Below are positions 1-6,491 of a DNA stretch of 28,295 nucleotides, in pieces. The stretch comes from Paenibacillus sp. oral taxon 786 str. D14. Its GTDB lineage: Bacteria; Bacillota; Bacilli; Paenibacillales; Paenibacillaceae. The notes beneath the pieces were generated by a model, which saw nothing but the letters and a program-made list of their open reading frames with translations, was not told the origin of the DNA and ran no database searches. The first letter of the stretch is position 1, and each line of letters starts with the position of its first letter. The translations under genes and the position numbers were made by a program. The stretch spans positions 4,581-32,875 of the forward strand of contig NZ_GG696001.1 in assembly GCF_000159955.1 (NCBI RefSeq), read 5' to 3'.

Positions 1-1253
1 AGCGATGTGGTGGTGTCCGCGCCGGCCCCAGCACCGTCGGCCAAGTACTCAGCCCGGTTCTTTTCCTGGGCTTCTTCACCCTCGAACAGGCTGACTGCCT
101 CGCTCTTGCCATCATCTCCTTCTGCTTTCACTCCACTCGGTTCAGTCCTCGGGTCCACGTCCGGTTCCCCACGTTTGCCTCTGCTCTTGTTGTCCTTCTC
201 ACTCCTATTCACCATCTCGTCCTTGTTCCCGGCTTCATTCCAATTGCCCACATCGTCCGCCTGGCTGCTGCGCTCCTGCTTGGCCTCTCTGTCCTCTGTG
301 CTTCTTCTCTCACTCGCCGCACCGATCACTGCTTCCTTCTTTTGCTGACGCTTTGATGCATTATCCTCTAGGATGGATTCCACCTTAGACCCAGCCTTAT
401 CCTCGCGTTTGGTCGTCTCCACTACTTGGATATACTCCTGCTTCTGGCTTCCCCGCTCGCCGCCTTCGGGTTTCGGACTTGCCTCTGCAGCAGAACCCCC
501 CATCCGCTTCATCCCGTCTGCCCTTCCTGAGGCAAAAGCCCCCTCCGCGAGCGGCACCAAACACGCCGTATCATCCTCGACGATCGGCAACCCCAACCGC
601 TCGCTGATCTCCAGCAGCGCCAGCTTGCGCTGCCGGCTCCACACCCGGCCGGACGGGTTGGCATAATGCGGCGTCACGTACACGAAAGCTGGCCTCCCCC
701 CGGTCGGCTCGCATTTCCGCCGCAGATCGTCCGGCAGCATGCCGTCCCGGTCACAGGCCACCGGGACCGCCCGGATTCCGCGGCGGCGCATCAGCTCCAG
801 CGCCTCCGGCGCGGCCGGCGTCTCGACGAGCACCGTGCCGCCGCCCGGCACCAGCACCCGCAGCAACAGATCAAGCGCCCCGTCGGCGCTTTCAGCCAGC
901 AACCATTGCTGCGGGTCCGTGCGGATGCCTTCGGCCTCTTCATAGGCCTCAGCCAGCCATTCCAGCAAGGCGCCAGCACCGCGGCGCCCTGCCTTCGATC
1001 CGCCTTGTCCTTGGCCGTCCGCAGCGGATTCCCATTCCAGCCGCACGCCGCCCCCGTTCCCTTGCAGCCCAGCCAGTGAAATGAGGCGGCCTCCCCGCAC
1101 CCCGTCTTCGATTTCCCGGGCGAAGACCGGCGGCAGCCGGCGTTTTAGCATTTCCAAACCCGTGTCCACAAGAACACCCCGCTTCCCATTCGCTTGTATC
1201 TGCAATTGTACTGCAGGACAAATTTTCCAGACAACAGGAGCCAACCCCTGCAT
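1..1253 (-). CDS. PLP-dependent aminotransferase-like protein with long charged insertion (3' end outside window)
   Basis: An open frame of 417 codons runs without a stop from an ATG at 1253 to the window edge. Residues about 35-235 read as the large domain of a fold-type I aminotransferase of the MocR/2-aminoadipate type. YVTPHYANPSG (about 192-202) matches the family Y-x-x-P-x-x-x-N-P-x-G block, and the IVEDD at about 224-228 holds the Asp that binds the PLP ring nitrogen. After CLVPLAEGA (about 231-239) the family normally reaches the catalytic Lys strand within a few dozen residues. Here about 180 residues follow that are rich in Glu, Lys, Ser, Asp and Gly and show no fold signature. The catalytic Lys, if present, lies outside the window. 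No winged-helix DNA-binding domain precedes the enzyme domain, so it is not a full MocR regulator. The start is uncertain: no strong ribosome site precedes 1253, and GTG or ATG codons nearer 1170 are possible. Substrate unknown. Confidence 0.72.
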   Translation of the reverse strand, partial: MQGLAPVVWKICPAVQLQIQANGKRGVLVDTGLEMLKRRLPPVFAREIEDGVRGGRLISLAGLQGNGGGVRLEWESAADGQGQGGSKAGRRGAGALLEWLAEAYEEAEGIRTDPQQWLLAESADGALDLLLRVLVPGGGTVLVETPAAPEALELMRRRGIRAVPVACDRDGMLPDDLRRKCEPTGGRPAFVYVTPHYANPSGRVWSRQRKLALLEISERLGLPIVEDDTACLVPLAEGAFASGRADGMKRMGGSAAEASPKPEGGERGSQKQEYIQVVETTKREDKAGSKVESILEDNASKRQQKKEAVIGAASERRSTEDREAKQERSSQADDVGNWNEAGNKDEMVNRSEKDNKSRGKRGEPDVDPRTEPSGVKAEGDDGKSEAVSLFEGEEAQEKNRAEYLADGAGAGADTTTS

Positions 1254-1293
1254 TGTGCTTGATTTTGACGAAGGATTGCCAAATCTATCATTT

Positions 1294-1322
1294 TTGCGAA
1301 CCTCGTGTCGACATGATAGAAT
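1294..1322 (+). promoter_or_regulatory. sigma-A type promoter for the 1371 gene
   Basis: TTGCGA (1294-1299) and TAGAAT (1317-1322) are separated by 17 bp. They lie about 50 bp before the ATG at 1371, which has the ribosome site AGAGGTGAT just upstream. The element sits in the divergent gap between the aminotransferase-like gene and the plus-strand cluster. Confidence 0.55.
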
Positions 1323-1370
1323 GAAAGCTGCACGAAAAGCGCATGAAAATATGTTTAGAGGTGATTTCCC

Positions 1371-1781
1371 ATGCCTTACTCTACGGAACCTGCAACCGTC
1401 ACCGAACCAAGTCGCAGCAGGAGAACACGGCGGCCTTCCGTAGCCCTGATTATACTGATTTGGATTCTGCTGATCGGTGCCGGCGTCACTGCGGCCTATA
1501 TGTATAGCAACCATTTGAAGCAGTCGATGATTGACCAGCTGGACGCCAAATGGCAAAGCGAAGCCGAGCAGATGAAAGCCGATTATACAGCCCAGCTCAC
1601 CGCTTTGTCCGACGAAGTCCAGGAATTGCAAAACAAAGTGCAAACGTTCAACGAATTGCTCGAATTCACCAAGGACAACACCAGCGAAAAAACGGATAAC
1701 AGTAACAAATTGTTTTCGCAATTAAGCGAGGTCAAGGAGCAGTTGGCCGCGCTTCAGAAAAAGATGGATCTGCTGAAATGA
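1371..1781 (+). CDS. Membrane-anchored coiled-coil protein, function unknown
   Basis: 136 residues. A short basic N-terminus (about 1-22, with the RSRRTRR patch) precedes one membrane segment (about 24-45, LIILIWILLIGAGVTAAY). The rest (about 50-136) is hydrophilic with heptad-like Leu/Ile spacing and predicts a coiled coil facing outside. The ATG at 1371 is preceded by AGAGGTGAT at good spacing. The stop overlaps the start of the next gene in ATGA at 1778-1781, so the two are probably translationally coupled and may work together, for example with this protein as partner or spacer of the exported glycosidase. I do not recognise a named family, and the link to the glycosidase is inference from overlap only. 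Confidence 0.8.
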   Translation: MPYSTEPATVTEPSRSRRTRRPSVALIILIWILLIGAGVTAAYMYSNHLKQSMIDQLDAKWQSEAEQMKADYTAQLTALSDEVQELQNKVQTFNELLEFTKDNTSEKTDNSNKLFSQLSEVKEQLAALQKKMDLLK

Positions 1782-2845
1782 TCACGCCAGTTAAACAAAT
1801 CAACCGTTTTTTCCTGCTGGCTACTGGACCCTTGATTGGATTGCTGATCGCTCTCTTCATCAGCGGGGCCGCGATTGATTGGAACCGGTCACCGCACCCC
1901 ATCACGCCCGAAGCGGACGTCTTCCAAACCACCGCCTCCATCTCGGAAGGATTAACCAAAGCGGAGAAAGACGCCAAGACGACCATTTCCTCCATCCGAA
2001 AGACGGCCGAGCTCTACCAGAAGACCACCCAAACCATGAGCGACATCGTCAAAAATGCCAGAACCGCTTCCGCCAAACCCGAATCCATCTACGATCGGCG
2101 GATCACATCCAAGTTAGGCGTACCTTTTGAGACGATTCAAAGCGACCGGATTCGCATCGAGCTCTACAAAGTGAACCCCGGCACGTACCGCGGGTATGCG
2201 ATGAAGATTCGACTCAAGTCGCCGGATGCCATGAAAATGACGCTGGGCAAAGATCGGCTGGGCGGAGCGGAAACGACTATGCAAGCGGTGCAACGCTACG
2301 GCGCGGTTGCCGGCATTAACGCCGGCGGATTTGCCGATTCTCGCGGGCAACGTTACCCCTTGAGCACCACGATCCTCAATGGGCAATATGTGAACGGCTT
2401 TGAGCCTTCCTATAAGGATTTATTTTTCGTTGGACTTAATCAATCGGGGCAACTGATCGGCGGCAAATTTCAAAACAAAGAGAGCCTGGACAAGCTGAAA
2501 CCGAAGTTCGGCGCATCTTTTGTCCCGATTCTGCTGCAAAATGGAGTCAAGCTCCCGATCCCGGACAAATGGAAGACATCCCCGCTGCGAGCGCCGCGTA
2601 CGGTGATCGGAAATTACAAGGATGATCAGCTGCTGGTGCTGGTCGTCGATGGCGATAACGAAAAGGGCCGTTCCGGCGCAACGCTGGAAGAACTGCAAAA
2701 CAAGCTGGCAAACCTGGGCGTACAGGACGCCTACAACCTGGACGGCGGAGGCTCCTCCTCCCTGGTTGTCAATGGCCGGGTGATCAACCACCCGTCCGAC
2801 GGTACACTTCGTCCTGTGCCAACGCATTTCTTGTTTTTTAAATGA
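1778..2845 (+). CDS. Phosphodiester glycosidase family protein (NAGPA domain), membrane-anchored
   Basis: 355 residues. An N-terminal hydrophobic segment (about 11-32) acts as uncleaved anchor or signal. A helical, possibly coiled stretch follows (about 50-100), then the NAGPA/DUF2233 domain (about 120-355). Typical blocks of this family are visible: GINAGGF at about 179-185 and NLDGGGSSSLVVNG at about 320-333, with VVDGDNEKGRSG between. The family is named after the mammalian enzyme that uncovers mannose-6-phosphate. Bacterial members are exported and often linked to exopolysaccharide or wall-polymer metabolism, but the substrate here is not known. The start codon overlaps the upstream coiled-coil gene by 4 bp and shares its promoter. 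No clear terminator follows before the small gene at 2966. Confidence 0.87.
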   Translation: MITPVKQINRFFLLATGPLIGLLIALFISGAAIDWNRSPHPITPEADVFQTTASISEGLTKAEKDAKTTISSIRKTAELYQKTTQTMSDIVKNARTASAKPESIYDRRITSKLGVPFETIQSDRIRIELYKVNPGTYRGYAMKIRLKSPDAMKMTLGKDRLGGAETTMQAVQRYGAVAGINAGGFADSRGQRYPLSTTILNGQYVNGFEPSYKDLFFVGLNQSGQLIGGKFQNKESLDKLKPKFGASFVPILLQNGVKLPIPDKWKTSPLRAPRTVIGNYKDDQLLVLVVDGDNEKGRSGATLEELQNKLANLGVQDAYNLDGGGSSSLVVNGRVINHPSDGTLRPVPTHFLFFK

Positions 2846-2927
2846 GTCGCTACCAACCGTCTTCCTCCGATAACAACTCGTCTATGAAATCCATCACATT
2901 TTGATTTATTTTTGGACGATAGCCGGG

Positions 2928-2933
2928 TATAAT
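2928..2933 (+). promoter_or_regulatory. -10 box upstream of small membrane-protein gene
   Basis: A perfect TATAAT at 2928-2933 lies 38 bp before the candidate start at 2966. No good -35 is seen: the best 17-bp-spaced hexamer is TTTATT. The gene could also be read through from the glycosidase operon. Confidence 0.4.
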
Positions 2934-2965
2934 AGGGGAAGGAGTACAACGTGGAGGTGTTCGGC

Positions 2966-3070
2966 TTGTCATTCTCTTTAACATTCTGGATTATTGCACT
3001 CGTTATGGCGATGTTTTTGTGCGGGATTTTGACTGCATCCTATAACGACGATAAAACCAAAGGCCTTTAG
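2966..3070 (+). CDS. 34-residue single-pass membrane microprotein
   Basis: Starting at TTG 2966, the frame encodes a hydrophobic segment (about residues 2-24, including FWIIALVMAMFLCGIL) followed by a polar tail (YNDDKTKGL) and TAG at 3068-3070. GGAGGTG at 2953-2959 is a strong ribosome site at normal distance from this TTG. A GTG at 2951, in frame and preceded by GGAAGGAG, would give a 39-residue form. The clean architecture, the two good ribosome sites and the TATAAT upstream support a real gene. It contains one Cys in the membrane segment. It follows the glycosidase on the same strand and may be read with it. The function and family are not known to me. Confidence 0.6.
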   Translation: MSFSLTFWIIALVMAMFLCGILTASYNDDKTKGL

Positions 3071-3075
3071 AGGTA

Positions 3076-3537
3076 ACTCAAAAAGGCGGCTTCCCATCAC
3101 GAAGTCATTCAAAAGAAGAAGGCTCGGCGTCGAATCTTGAATTCAGCCGGGCCTTCCGTTGCTCTCGTAGCACTTTGCTACGCTCCGCTACTCAGTCCCT
3201 AAGCTTCATCCAACCTTCTCGGTGCTGAAAACCCGCCCTTTTGACTCTCAATTGAACCGGTCACTCAAAAAGGCGGCTTCCCATCACGAAGTTATTCAAA
3301 AGAAGAAGGCTCGGCGTCGAATCTTGAATTCAGCCGGGCCTTCCGTTGCTCTCGTAGCACTTTGCTACGCTCCGCTACTCAGTCCCTAAGCTTCATCCAA
3401 CCATCTCGGTGCTGAAAACCCGCTCTTTTGACTCTCAATTGAACCGGTAACTCAAAAGGGCGGCTTTCCATTACGAAGTTATTCAAAAGAAGAAGGCTCG
3501 GCGTCGAATCTTGAATTCAGCCGGGCCTTCCGTTGTT
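3076..3537 (+). repeat. 187-bp tandem repeat, two full copies and a third truncated at about 88 bp
   Basis: Copies begin at 3076, 3263 and 3450, an exact 187-bp period. Copies 1 and 2 differ at only a handful of positions. Copy 3 matches until about 3537 and then gives way to unrelated sequence. Each full unit holds two hairpins. One has an 11-bp stem with one G:T pair (in copy 1, 3118-3128 with 3146-3156, flanking the TCGAATCTTGAATTC region). The other is CGTAGC-acttt-GCTACG (3166-3182). 187 is not a multiple of three and no frame stays open, so this is not coding. A diverged relative lies at 23501-23560, so it is a dispersed intergenic repeat family that has tandemly amplified here. Confidence 0.9.
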
Positions 3538-3573
3538 TTCGAATCGTCTCAAGCAACGCCCACTCTCCCCCAG

Positions 3574-3758
3574 CTAACGGACATCAGAGACGTTATTGCT
3601 CCCATCGGTGGACTTACCGAATTCTAACGGACTGAGAAGGCCTTATTTTGAAGAAAATACGCATCATCTCTGCTCTAAAAGGCCAATAAGGTCATTGGAG
3701 TCCGTTATATTGGGAAATAACCGGGAAATCGTCAAATAAGGTCGCTACGGTCCGTTAG
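3574..3758. repeat. Four 24-bp repeats in a symmetric, 50-bp-phased inverted arrangement
   Basis: Two plus-strand copies (3574-3597, 3624-3647) and two minus-strand copies (3685-3708, 3735-3758) share the form CTAACGGAC-N7-[A/G]C[C/G]TTATT. Within each pair the starts are exactly 50 bp apart, and the whole set is symmetric about position 3666. The 26-bp spacers between paired copies are only weakly related to each other. The block contains no open frame of note. It could be a palindromic MITE-like element, a protein-binding array or a folded RNA; the sequence alone does not decide. Confidence 0.85.
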
Positions 3759-3825
3759 GATCAAAATTCCACCATCCTCCGCCCCCTCTGTGGAGACCGA
3801 CCCCGTATGAGCAAATTCGACAAAA

Positions 3826-3857
3826 TAAATAAGCTTCCCGTACGGGAAGCTTATTTA
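3826..3857 (-). terminator. Perfect 32-bp palindrome, likely terminator of the AbrB-like gene
   Basis: Positions 3826-3857 form a perfect palindrome centred between 3841 and 3842, with core AAGCTTCCCGT/ACGGGAAGCTT. Read on the minus strand the stem is followed by ATTTTG, giving a T-rich exit about 50 bp beyond the abrB-like stop codon. With no unpaired loop it could equally serve as a bidirectional terminator or a dimer-binding site. Confidence 0.6.
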
Positions 3858-3905
3858 GGCTTATGCTCTGAGGCCGTTAAACCCATCAACTGTCCTGGAT
3901 GGAGA

Positions 3906-4151
3906 CTAGGACAGTTGGCTCATTTCGACCAGGCATTGATTGCAAATGGACCGCTCTTTGAAGTCGCTTACGCTTTCCATCGATCCGCAGAATACACATT
4001 TCGGCCGGTAACGCTCCAAAATGATGTGATCCCCTTGAACCAAAATCTCGACGGGATCTCCCTCGTTCATTTGATATCTCTTGCGAAGTGACTTAGGCAA
4101 CACGATTCTCCCGAGTTGATCCACTTTACGGACCACACCAGCAGGTTTCAT
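3906..4151 (-). CDS. AbrB/SpoVT-family transition-state regulator with two CxxC pairs
   Basis: 81 residues from the ATG at 4151, preceded by AGGAGAGGTG. The N-terminus MKPAGVVRKVDQLGRIVLP followed by KSLRKRY is the classic AbrB swapped-hairpin DNA-binding domain (about 1-50). An upstream in-frame codon would add 16 residues lacking homology, so it is rejected. The C-terminal part carries CVFC (about 53-56) and CNQC (about 70-73), a spacing that suggests a small zinc knuckle or redox-sensitive module. By contrast, the Bacillus subtilis AbrB C-terminus has a single Cys. The family acts as dimers or tetramers on promoters at the shift from growth to stationary phase; which genes this one controls cannot be read here. 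It is transcribed alone, with a palindromic terminator downstream and a 400-bp structured gap upstream. Confidence 0.9.
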   Translation of the reverse strand: MKPAGVVRKVDQLGRIVLPKSLRKRYQMNEGDPVEILVQGDHIILERYRPKCVFCGSMESVSDFKERSICNQCLVEMSQLS

Positions 4152-4210
4152 AAAATTGTACACCTCTCCTGAAAAATAGTTATGTAAGAATAGAACCAAA
4201 TACCTAATCT

Positions 4211-4216
4211 ATTATA
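4211..4216 (-). promoter_or_regulatory. Candidate -10 box for the AbrB-like gene
   Basis: TATAAT on the minus strand (4216-4211) lies about 60 bp upstream of the ATG at 4151 in AT-rich DNA. The region where a -35 box would be expected shows no match, so an activator or another sigma factor may be needed, or this box is fortuitous. Confidence 0.35.
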
Positions 4217-4271
4217 TTTCGCTATTTTTTTTGGGATTCCTGCTACAGTTCCATGTTTTTAAATTTTTTCC

Positions 4272-4546
4272 GGGAATGCCTGCAATGACAACTCCTTTGG
4301 CACTCCGCCAATGGCTATTGCGTCGGCCCATTCCCCGCTTGATCGCCAGCAGTTATGCCGTGGGAAAGAGATCAACATTTCAGCTGCCAATCCCTGCAAC
4401 TTTGCTCTAGGTTCATCATCTGTCCTCTATCCTACACCAAGTTGCATGTCAGCGAAGGTTGATTCTTCCCGCATCAGCCTGCGGGCCCGGGAGCCAAGCA
4501 GCCGCTGGCTCCGCGTCCCCCATGCGCAGCCCCTTCCCCGCGCTGC
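4272..4546. ncRNA. Candidate structured RNA: chain of six hairpins between trmL and the abrB-like gene
   Basis: No convincing coding frame exists here, but perfect short stems follow one another. H1 is nested: GGGAATG 4272-4278 with 4329-4335, GCAAT 4282-4286 with 4317-4321, and TTGGC 4297-4301 with 4307-4311. H2 is TTGATC 4339-4344 with 4370-4375. H3 is TGCAACTT 4395-4402 with 4439-4446, plus inner TAGG/CCTA. H4 is CCCGCA 4468-4473 with 4480-4485. H5 is GGAGCC 4490-4495 with 4507-4512. H6 is GCAGC 4526-4530 with 4542-4546. I could not match it to SRP RNA, RNase P, tmRNA, 6S, T-box or a riboswitch class I know. The strand is not fixed: on the minus strand it would directly follow trmL. No U-tract terminator is seen on either side. 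Confidence 0.4.
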
Positions 4547-4555
4547 TAATCGTAT

Positions 4556-5020
4556 TTACTGCATCCCTGGAAAATCAAGCTGCCGCAGCGCCTCATACAC
4601 AATAATCGCCGCCGAGTTGGACAAGTTCAGCGAACGAACCTTGTCGGTCATTGGCATGCGCATCGTCGTGTCGGGATGGGCTTCCAAAATCTCCGGCGGC
4701 AAGCCCTTCGTCTCTTTACCAAAGACAAAGAAATCTCCGTCCTGGAACTTGAAATCCGTATACCGCTTCTTGGCTTTGGTCGTGGCAAAGAAAAACCGGC
4801 TTCCCGCGTACTTCTCCTCCACTTCCTGAAACGAATCGTGGTATTCAATATGCACCGCATACCAATAATCCAAGCCGGCCCGCTTCAGCGTAGCATCGTC
4901 TGTCCGGAACCCAAGCGGACGCACCAGGTGCAAATGTATGCCCGTCGCGGCGCACGTTCTCGCGATATTTCCCGTATTGGCCGGAATTTCCGGCTCCACC
5001 AGCACAATATGTAAGGCCAT
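4556..5020 (-). CDS. trmL: tRNA (cytidine(34)-2'-O)-methyltransferase
   Basis: 154 residues, the normal size for this small SPOUT enzyme, which 2'-O-methylates the wobble base of tRNA-Leu isoacceptors using SAM. The three SPOUT motifs are present. LVEPEIPANTGNIART lies near the N-terminus (about 6-21), FVFGKETKGLP at about 100, and the knot-forming PMTDKVRSLNLSNSAAI at about 125-141 with the Leu-Asn-Leu-Ser-Asn core. The start chosen is ATG 5020, preceded by GAGGAG; an upstream extension of 15 residues is not family-like. The gene has its own extended -10 promoter just beyond the serC terminator. It is followed by the structured segment at 4272-4546 with no obvious terminator. Confidence 0.93.
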   Translation of the reverse strand: MALHIVLVEPEIPANTGNIARTCAATGIHLHLVRPLGFRTDDATLKRAGLDYWYAVHIEYHDSFQEVEEKYAGSRFFFATTKAKKRYTDFKFQDGDFFVFGKETKGLPPEILEAHPDTTMRMPMTDKVRSLNLSNSAAIIVYEALRQLDFPGMQ

Positions 5021-5080
5021 GATGATCGAACTCCTCGTCCTAGAAAAATAAACCCGGCCCGTCATAGACCGGACTTGATC

Positions 5081-5089
5081 ATTATATCA
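5081..5089 (-). promoter_or_regulatory. Extended -10 promoter for trmL
   Basis: On the minus strand TGATATAAT (5089-5081) is a full extended -10 element. The -35 position falls in the T-run of the preceding terminator and is poor, as is common with extended -10 promoters. It gives a leader of about 55 nt to the ATG at 5020. Confidence 0.55.
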
Positions 5090-5101
5090 AATTTTGACTG
5101 T

Positions 5102-5142
5102 AAAAAACCCCGAACCGCCTGCGAGCAGGCGAGTTGGGGGTT
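5102..5142 (-). terminator. Intrinsic terminator after serC
   Basis: On the minus strand an AACCCC...GGGGTT outer stem and a GCCTGC/GCAGGC inner stem are followed by TTTTTTA. It lies about 45 bp past the serC stop codon. Confidence 0.85.
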
Positions 5143-5187
5143 CTCAGGAATAGCAGGGGTCTTCCAGCGGAAGCCCCGCTGCGATCT

Positions 5188-6276
5188 TTATCCGTGCGTT
5201 TTTTGGAAGTGTTCCATGAATTCGACAAGAGCCTGAATGCTGGCTTTCGGAACCGCGTTATAAATCGAAGCGCGCAGGCCGCCGACGCTGCGATGGCCTT
5301 TGAGTCCCACGAAGCCTTCCTTCTCCGATTCCTTCACGAACAGCTTCTCCAGCTCATCGTTCGCCAGACGGAAGGTCACGTTCATGATCGAACGGCTCTC
5401 CGGCCGGACACAACCACGGTAGAAGCCGCCGCTAGCATCAATCGCTTGATACAGCAGATCGGCCTTGTCCCGGTTCTTCTTCTCGATCCCCTCAAGCGAA
5501 CCTTGCTCTTCAATCCATTTCAGCACTTCGTTCACCATATAAATCGAGAAGGATGGCGGAGTATTGTACAGCGAGTTGTTCTCAGCATGCGTATCGTAAC
5601 GGAACATCGTTGGCAGATGCTTTGGCGACTCCCGCAGCAACTCCTCGCGAGCGATCACCACAGTTACGCCAGACGGTCCCAGGTTCTTCTGCGCTCCGGC
5701 ATACACCATGCCGAACTGGGTCAAATCAAACGGACGGCACAAAATATCGCTGGACATATCGGCGATCAACGGAACGCTGCCGGTGTCCGGGAACTCGCGG
5801 AATTGCGTGCCTTCGATCGTTTCGTTGGAAGTGACATGCAAATACGCGGTATTCTCCGGCAGATTCAAGTTGCTCAAGTCCGGGAGGGACATGTACTTAT
5901 CTTCCTCCGAGGATGCGGCAACAAACGTCTCGCCGATGAGCTTGGCTTCCTTTATCGCTTTGTTCGCCCAGCTGCCCGATTTCACATAACCGGCCGTCTT
6001 GCCTTCCGTAAGCAGGTTCATCGGGAGCATGGCGAATTGGGTGGAGGCCCCGCCTTGCAGGAACAGCACCTGATAACCGGACGGTTGGCCGAACAGCTTC
6101 AGCAACCGTTCAGCTGCCTCGTTATGAACCGACTCATAGACGGCTCCCCGGTGGGACATCTCCATAATCGACATGCCTGTCCCGCGGAAATCAACGAACT
6201 CGGCCTGGGCCCGTTCCAGGACCTCCAGCGGCAACGCGGCTGGGCCCGCATTAAAGTTATAAGCTCTGTTACTCAT
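5188..6276 (-). CDS. serC: Phosphoserine aminotransferase
   Basis: 362 residues, the usual length. SerC converts 3-phosphohydroxypyruvate and glutamate to phosphoserine and 2-oxoglutarate in serine synthesis, and the same fold serves pyridoxal synthesis in some bacteria. The N-terminal YNFNAGPAALP (about 6-16) and MSHRG (about 40-44) are signature blocks. GAQKNLGPSG (about 194-203) holds the PLP-binding Lys at about 197. C-terminal GLKGHRSVGGLRASIYNA is also typical. The ATG at 6276 follows GGGGAG. The gene stands alone, with its own promoter and a strong terminator, away from serA and serB. Confidence 0.96.
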   Translation of the reverse strand: MSNRAYNFNAGPAALPLEVLERAQAEFVDFRGTGMSIMEMSHRGAVYESVHNEAAERLLKLFGQPSGYQVLFLQGGASTQFAMLPMNLLTEGKTAGYVKSGSWANKAIKEAKLIGETFVAASSEEDKYMSLPDLSNLNLPENTAYLHVTSNETIEGTQFREFPDTGSVPLIADMSSDILCRPFDLTQFGMVYAGAQKNLGPSGVTVVIAREELLRESPKHLPTMFRYDTHAENNSLYNTPPSFSIYMVNEVLKWIEEQGSLEGIEKKNRDKADLLYQAIDASGGFYRGCVRPESRSIMNVTFRLANDELEKLFVKESEKEGFVGLKGHRSVGGLRASIYNAVPKASIQALVEFMEHFQKTHG

Positions 6277-6332
6277 TTCTCCCCATCCTTCCCTTTACAA
6301 TCGATGTCTGGTTTCGAATACAATTATCGATT

Positions 6333-6361
6333 ATCATAGCAACTATTCGATCTCCCAGCAA
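6333..6361 (-). promoter_or_regulatory. sigma-A type promoter for serC
   Basis: On the minus strand TTGCTG (6361-6356), a 17-bp spacer and TATGAT (6338-6333). The leader to the serC ATG at 6276 is about 50 nt. The 130 bp further upstream (6362-6491) shows no gene or strong structure. Confidence 0.6.
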
Positions 6362-6491
6362 GCCGTTATTTCGCAAAAATTCACCATTTTGCAGAATTGA
6401 CACATTAACGCTTCATCAAGGGAAAGGGGCGATCGGTTTTTCCAGGTCTTGCTGCATCGCTGGCCATGTGAACTTCACTAAGATCGATCAC

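Noticed and set aside
7..1079. Several plus-strand open frames of 68-137 codons across the first kilobase
   Set aside because: They are antisense to the minus-strand aminotransferase frame, which is continuous and shows family motifs; the plus frames have low-complexity or Arg/Pro-rich shadows and no ribosome sites.
3574..3758. CRISPR array from the 24-bp repeats
   Set aside because: Copies lie on both strands, their central bases vary, only four exist and the 26-bp spacers do not fit a normal array; no cas gene is near.
3887..3917. 10-bp stem CAACTGTCCT/AGGACAGTTG overlapping the abrB-like stop codon as the terminator
   Set aside because: No T-run follows on the minus strand; the palindrome at 3826-3857 with its T-rich exit is the better terminator.
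4259..4478. Minus-strand reading frame upstream of the abrB-like gene
   Set aside because: It is broken by a TAG, has no family signature I know and no good ribosome site; the hairpin series explains the segment better.
4311..4829. 172-codon plus-strand open frame
   Set aside because: It runs antisense to trmL and over the hairpin region, with no ribosome site and no recognisable domain.
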